Shown: piece after piece, positions 63,509 through 64,000 of the stretch
Layout of the letters: the number at the start of each line of letters is the position of its first letter
How positions within the stretch are numbered: position 1 is the first letter of the stretch
From: Arachis hypogaea
Taxonomy: Eukaryota; Streptophyta; Magnoliopsida; Fabales; Fabaceae
Direction: 5' to 3'
DNA: 64,000 nucleotides
NCBI RefSeq assembly: GCF_003086295.3
Contig: NC_092039.1
Coordinates: 97,360,561 to 97,424,560, forward strand
Program-made: the position numbers and the translations under genes
Notes under the pieces: model-generated
Database searches by the model: none
What the model was told of the DNA's origin: nothing
What the model saw: only the letters and a program-made list of their open reading frames with translations

Positions 63509-64000
63509 GTTATTTTGATCGTTGATGAGAAAAAGATCGGTGAATTGTTGTGATTGATGGAACCCTTGAAAGGTGGTAAAGTCTGAATTTTAGGGGAAGT
63601 GCTACTGAAATTTTTATAAGTTTGGACTAAATTGAATAATAAGGAAAATGAGATTGGTTATTGGCCCCTAAAGTCTAGAGACTTTTCCATGGAGTCTAAT
63701 TTAATAAATCCTGATTTAAAGTAATTTGAGTGATTAATTTAAGAATAAATGATTATGATATTTCAATTAAGATTGTAATTTGTAAACATTATATTTTTTA
63801 GTCTTTTGAAAGAGGTTTAAACTTGAAATAGTTTAGAAGGTAGTTTGAAAATTTTGGTTAAGTGGAAATAAGTTTTATGAAAGAGAACTGTTATTAAGTG
63901 AAGTTGCTTTGGAGATTCCGAAAAATGTTATAATTTAGAAGATTTTGGTTAAATTCGGCGGGCGATCACTTGGCCCTCAGATCTCAAAAATTTGTAAAAC
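63509..64000. other. Unassigned AT-rich sequence
   Basis: No primer site follows the LTR end at 63508, so this is flank, not an internal region. I see no ORF, repeat partner or RNA gene. Confidence 0.5.

Overview
The window is intergenic plant DNA made almost entirely of nested LTR retrotransposons. I found no cellular gene. The organism is probably a peanut relative (Arachis). The LTRs that begin TGATGAGCGGATAATTTA and the gag sequences match my memory of the peanut FIDEL (autonomous) and Feral (non-autonomous) Ty3/gypsy Athila-type families. That name comes from recall, not from a search. Here I call this family A. The other families are B (LTR begins TGATGCGTGATAATC), B' (a divergent B-type LTR), C (a short non-autonomous element) and a chromovirus-like (Tekay/Del-type) element with a very long LTR.

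Layout from left to right. 1-2611: 3' part of a family A element (A1, + strand), inserted in an autonomous family A element (A2, - strand, 2612-12645). A2 carries gag, protease, RT, RNase H and integrase in one frame, broken by stop codons, and its pol is split by a solo LTR (6084-7659, duplication GCTAT). 12646-15104: a junkyard of a B'-type 3' tail and LTR, a gag scrap and a chromovirus gag scrap. 15105-38633: a tRNA-iMet primer site followed by one chromovirus LTR of about 3.5 kb. This LTR is cut into four pieces by B1 (15336-23663), B2 (23713-35189, duplication ATACA, itself hit by C at 25375-31650, duplication GTGGT) and a 212-bp mini-LTR (35788-35999, duplication CGATC). 38634-41529: a B' LTR hit by a family A solo LTR (39016-40537, duplication TTACC). 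41530-63508: another LTR-like sequence hit by A5 (41724-61960, duplication GCCTT). The 3' LTR of A5 is in turn hit by A6 (50552-61339, duplication GACTC). 63509-64000 is unassigned.

A6 is the youngest and only intact element. Its two 1837-bp LTRs differ at about seven positions by eye. It has a tRNA-Asp primer site, an open 775-residue Gag-protease and an open 378-residue second protein of the family catalogued as 'putative plant transposon protein'. It has no RT or integrase, so it must borrow these from an autonomous relative such as A2.

The most interesting signals are not genes. (1) A multi-hairpin RNA-like module just after the gag/pol stop codon occurs in four different families, with compensating base-pair changes. 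(2) A hairpin plus an AAGTTTGGTGT box sits at every readable A- and B-type 3' LTR junction and again upstream of the second ORF, with further boxes in leaders and in gag. (3) Unrelated families each carry clusters of short GC-rich near-palindromes (GGCGTT-n-AACGCC and analogues) in LTRs and 3' regions. (4) The gag-protease of B1 ends in what looks like a remnant of the integrase C-terminal (GPY/F) module. (5) A5 has a tRNA-Cys-like piece at a deletion junction inside its second ORF.
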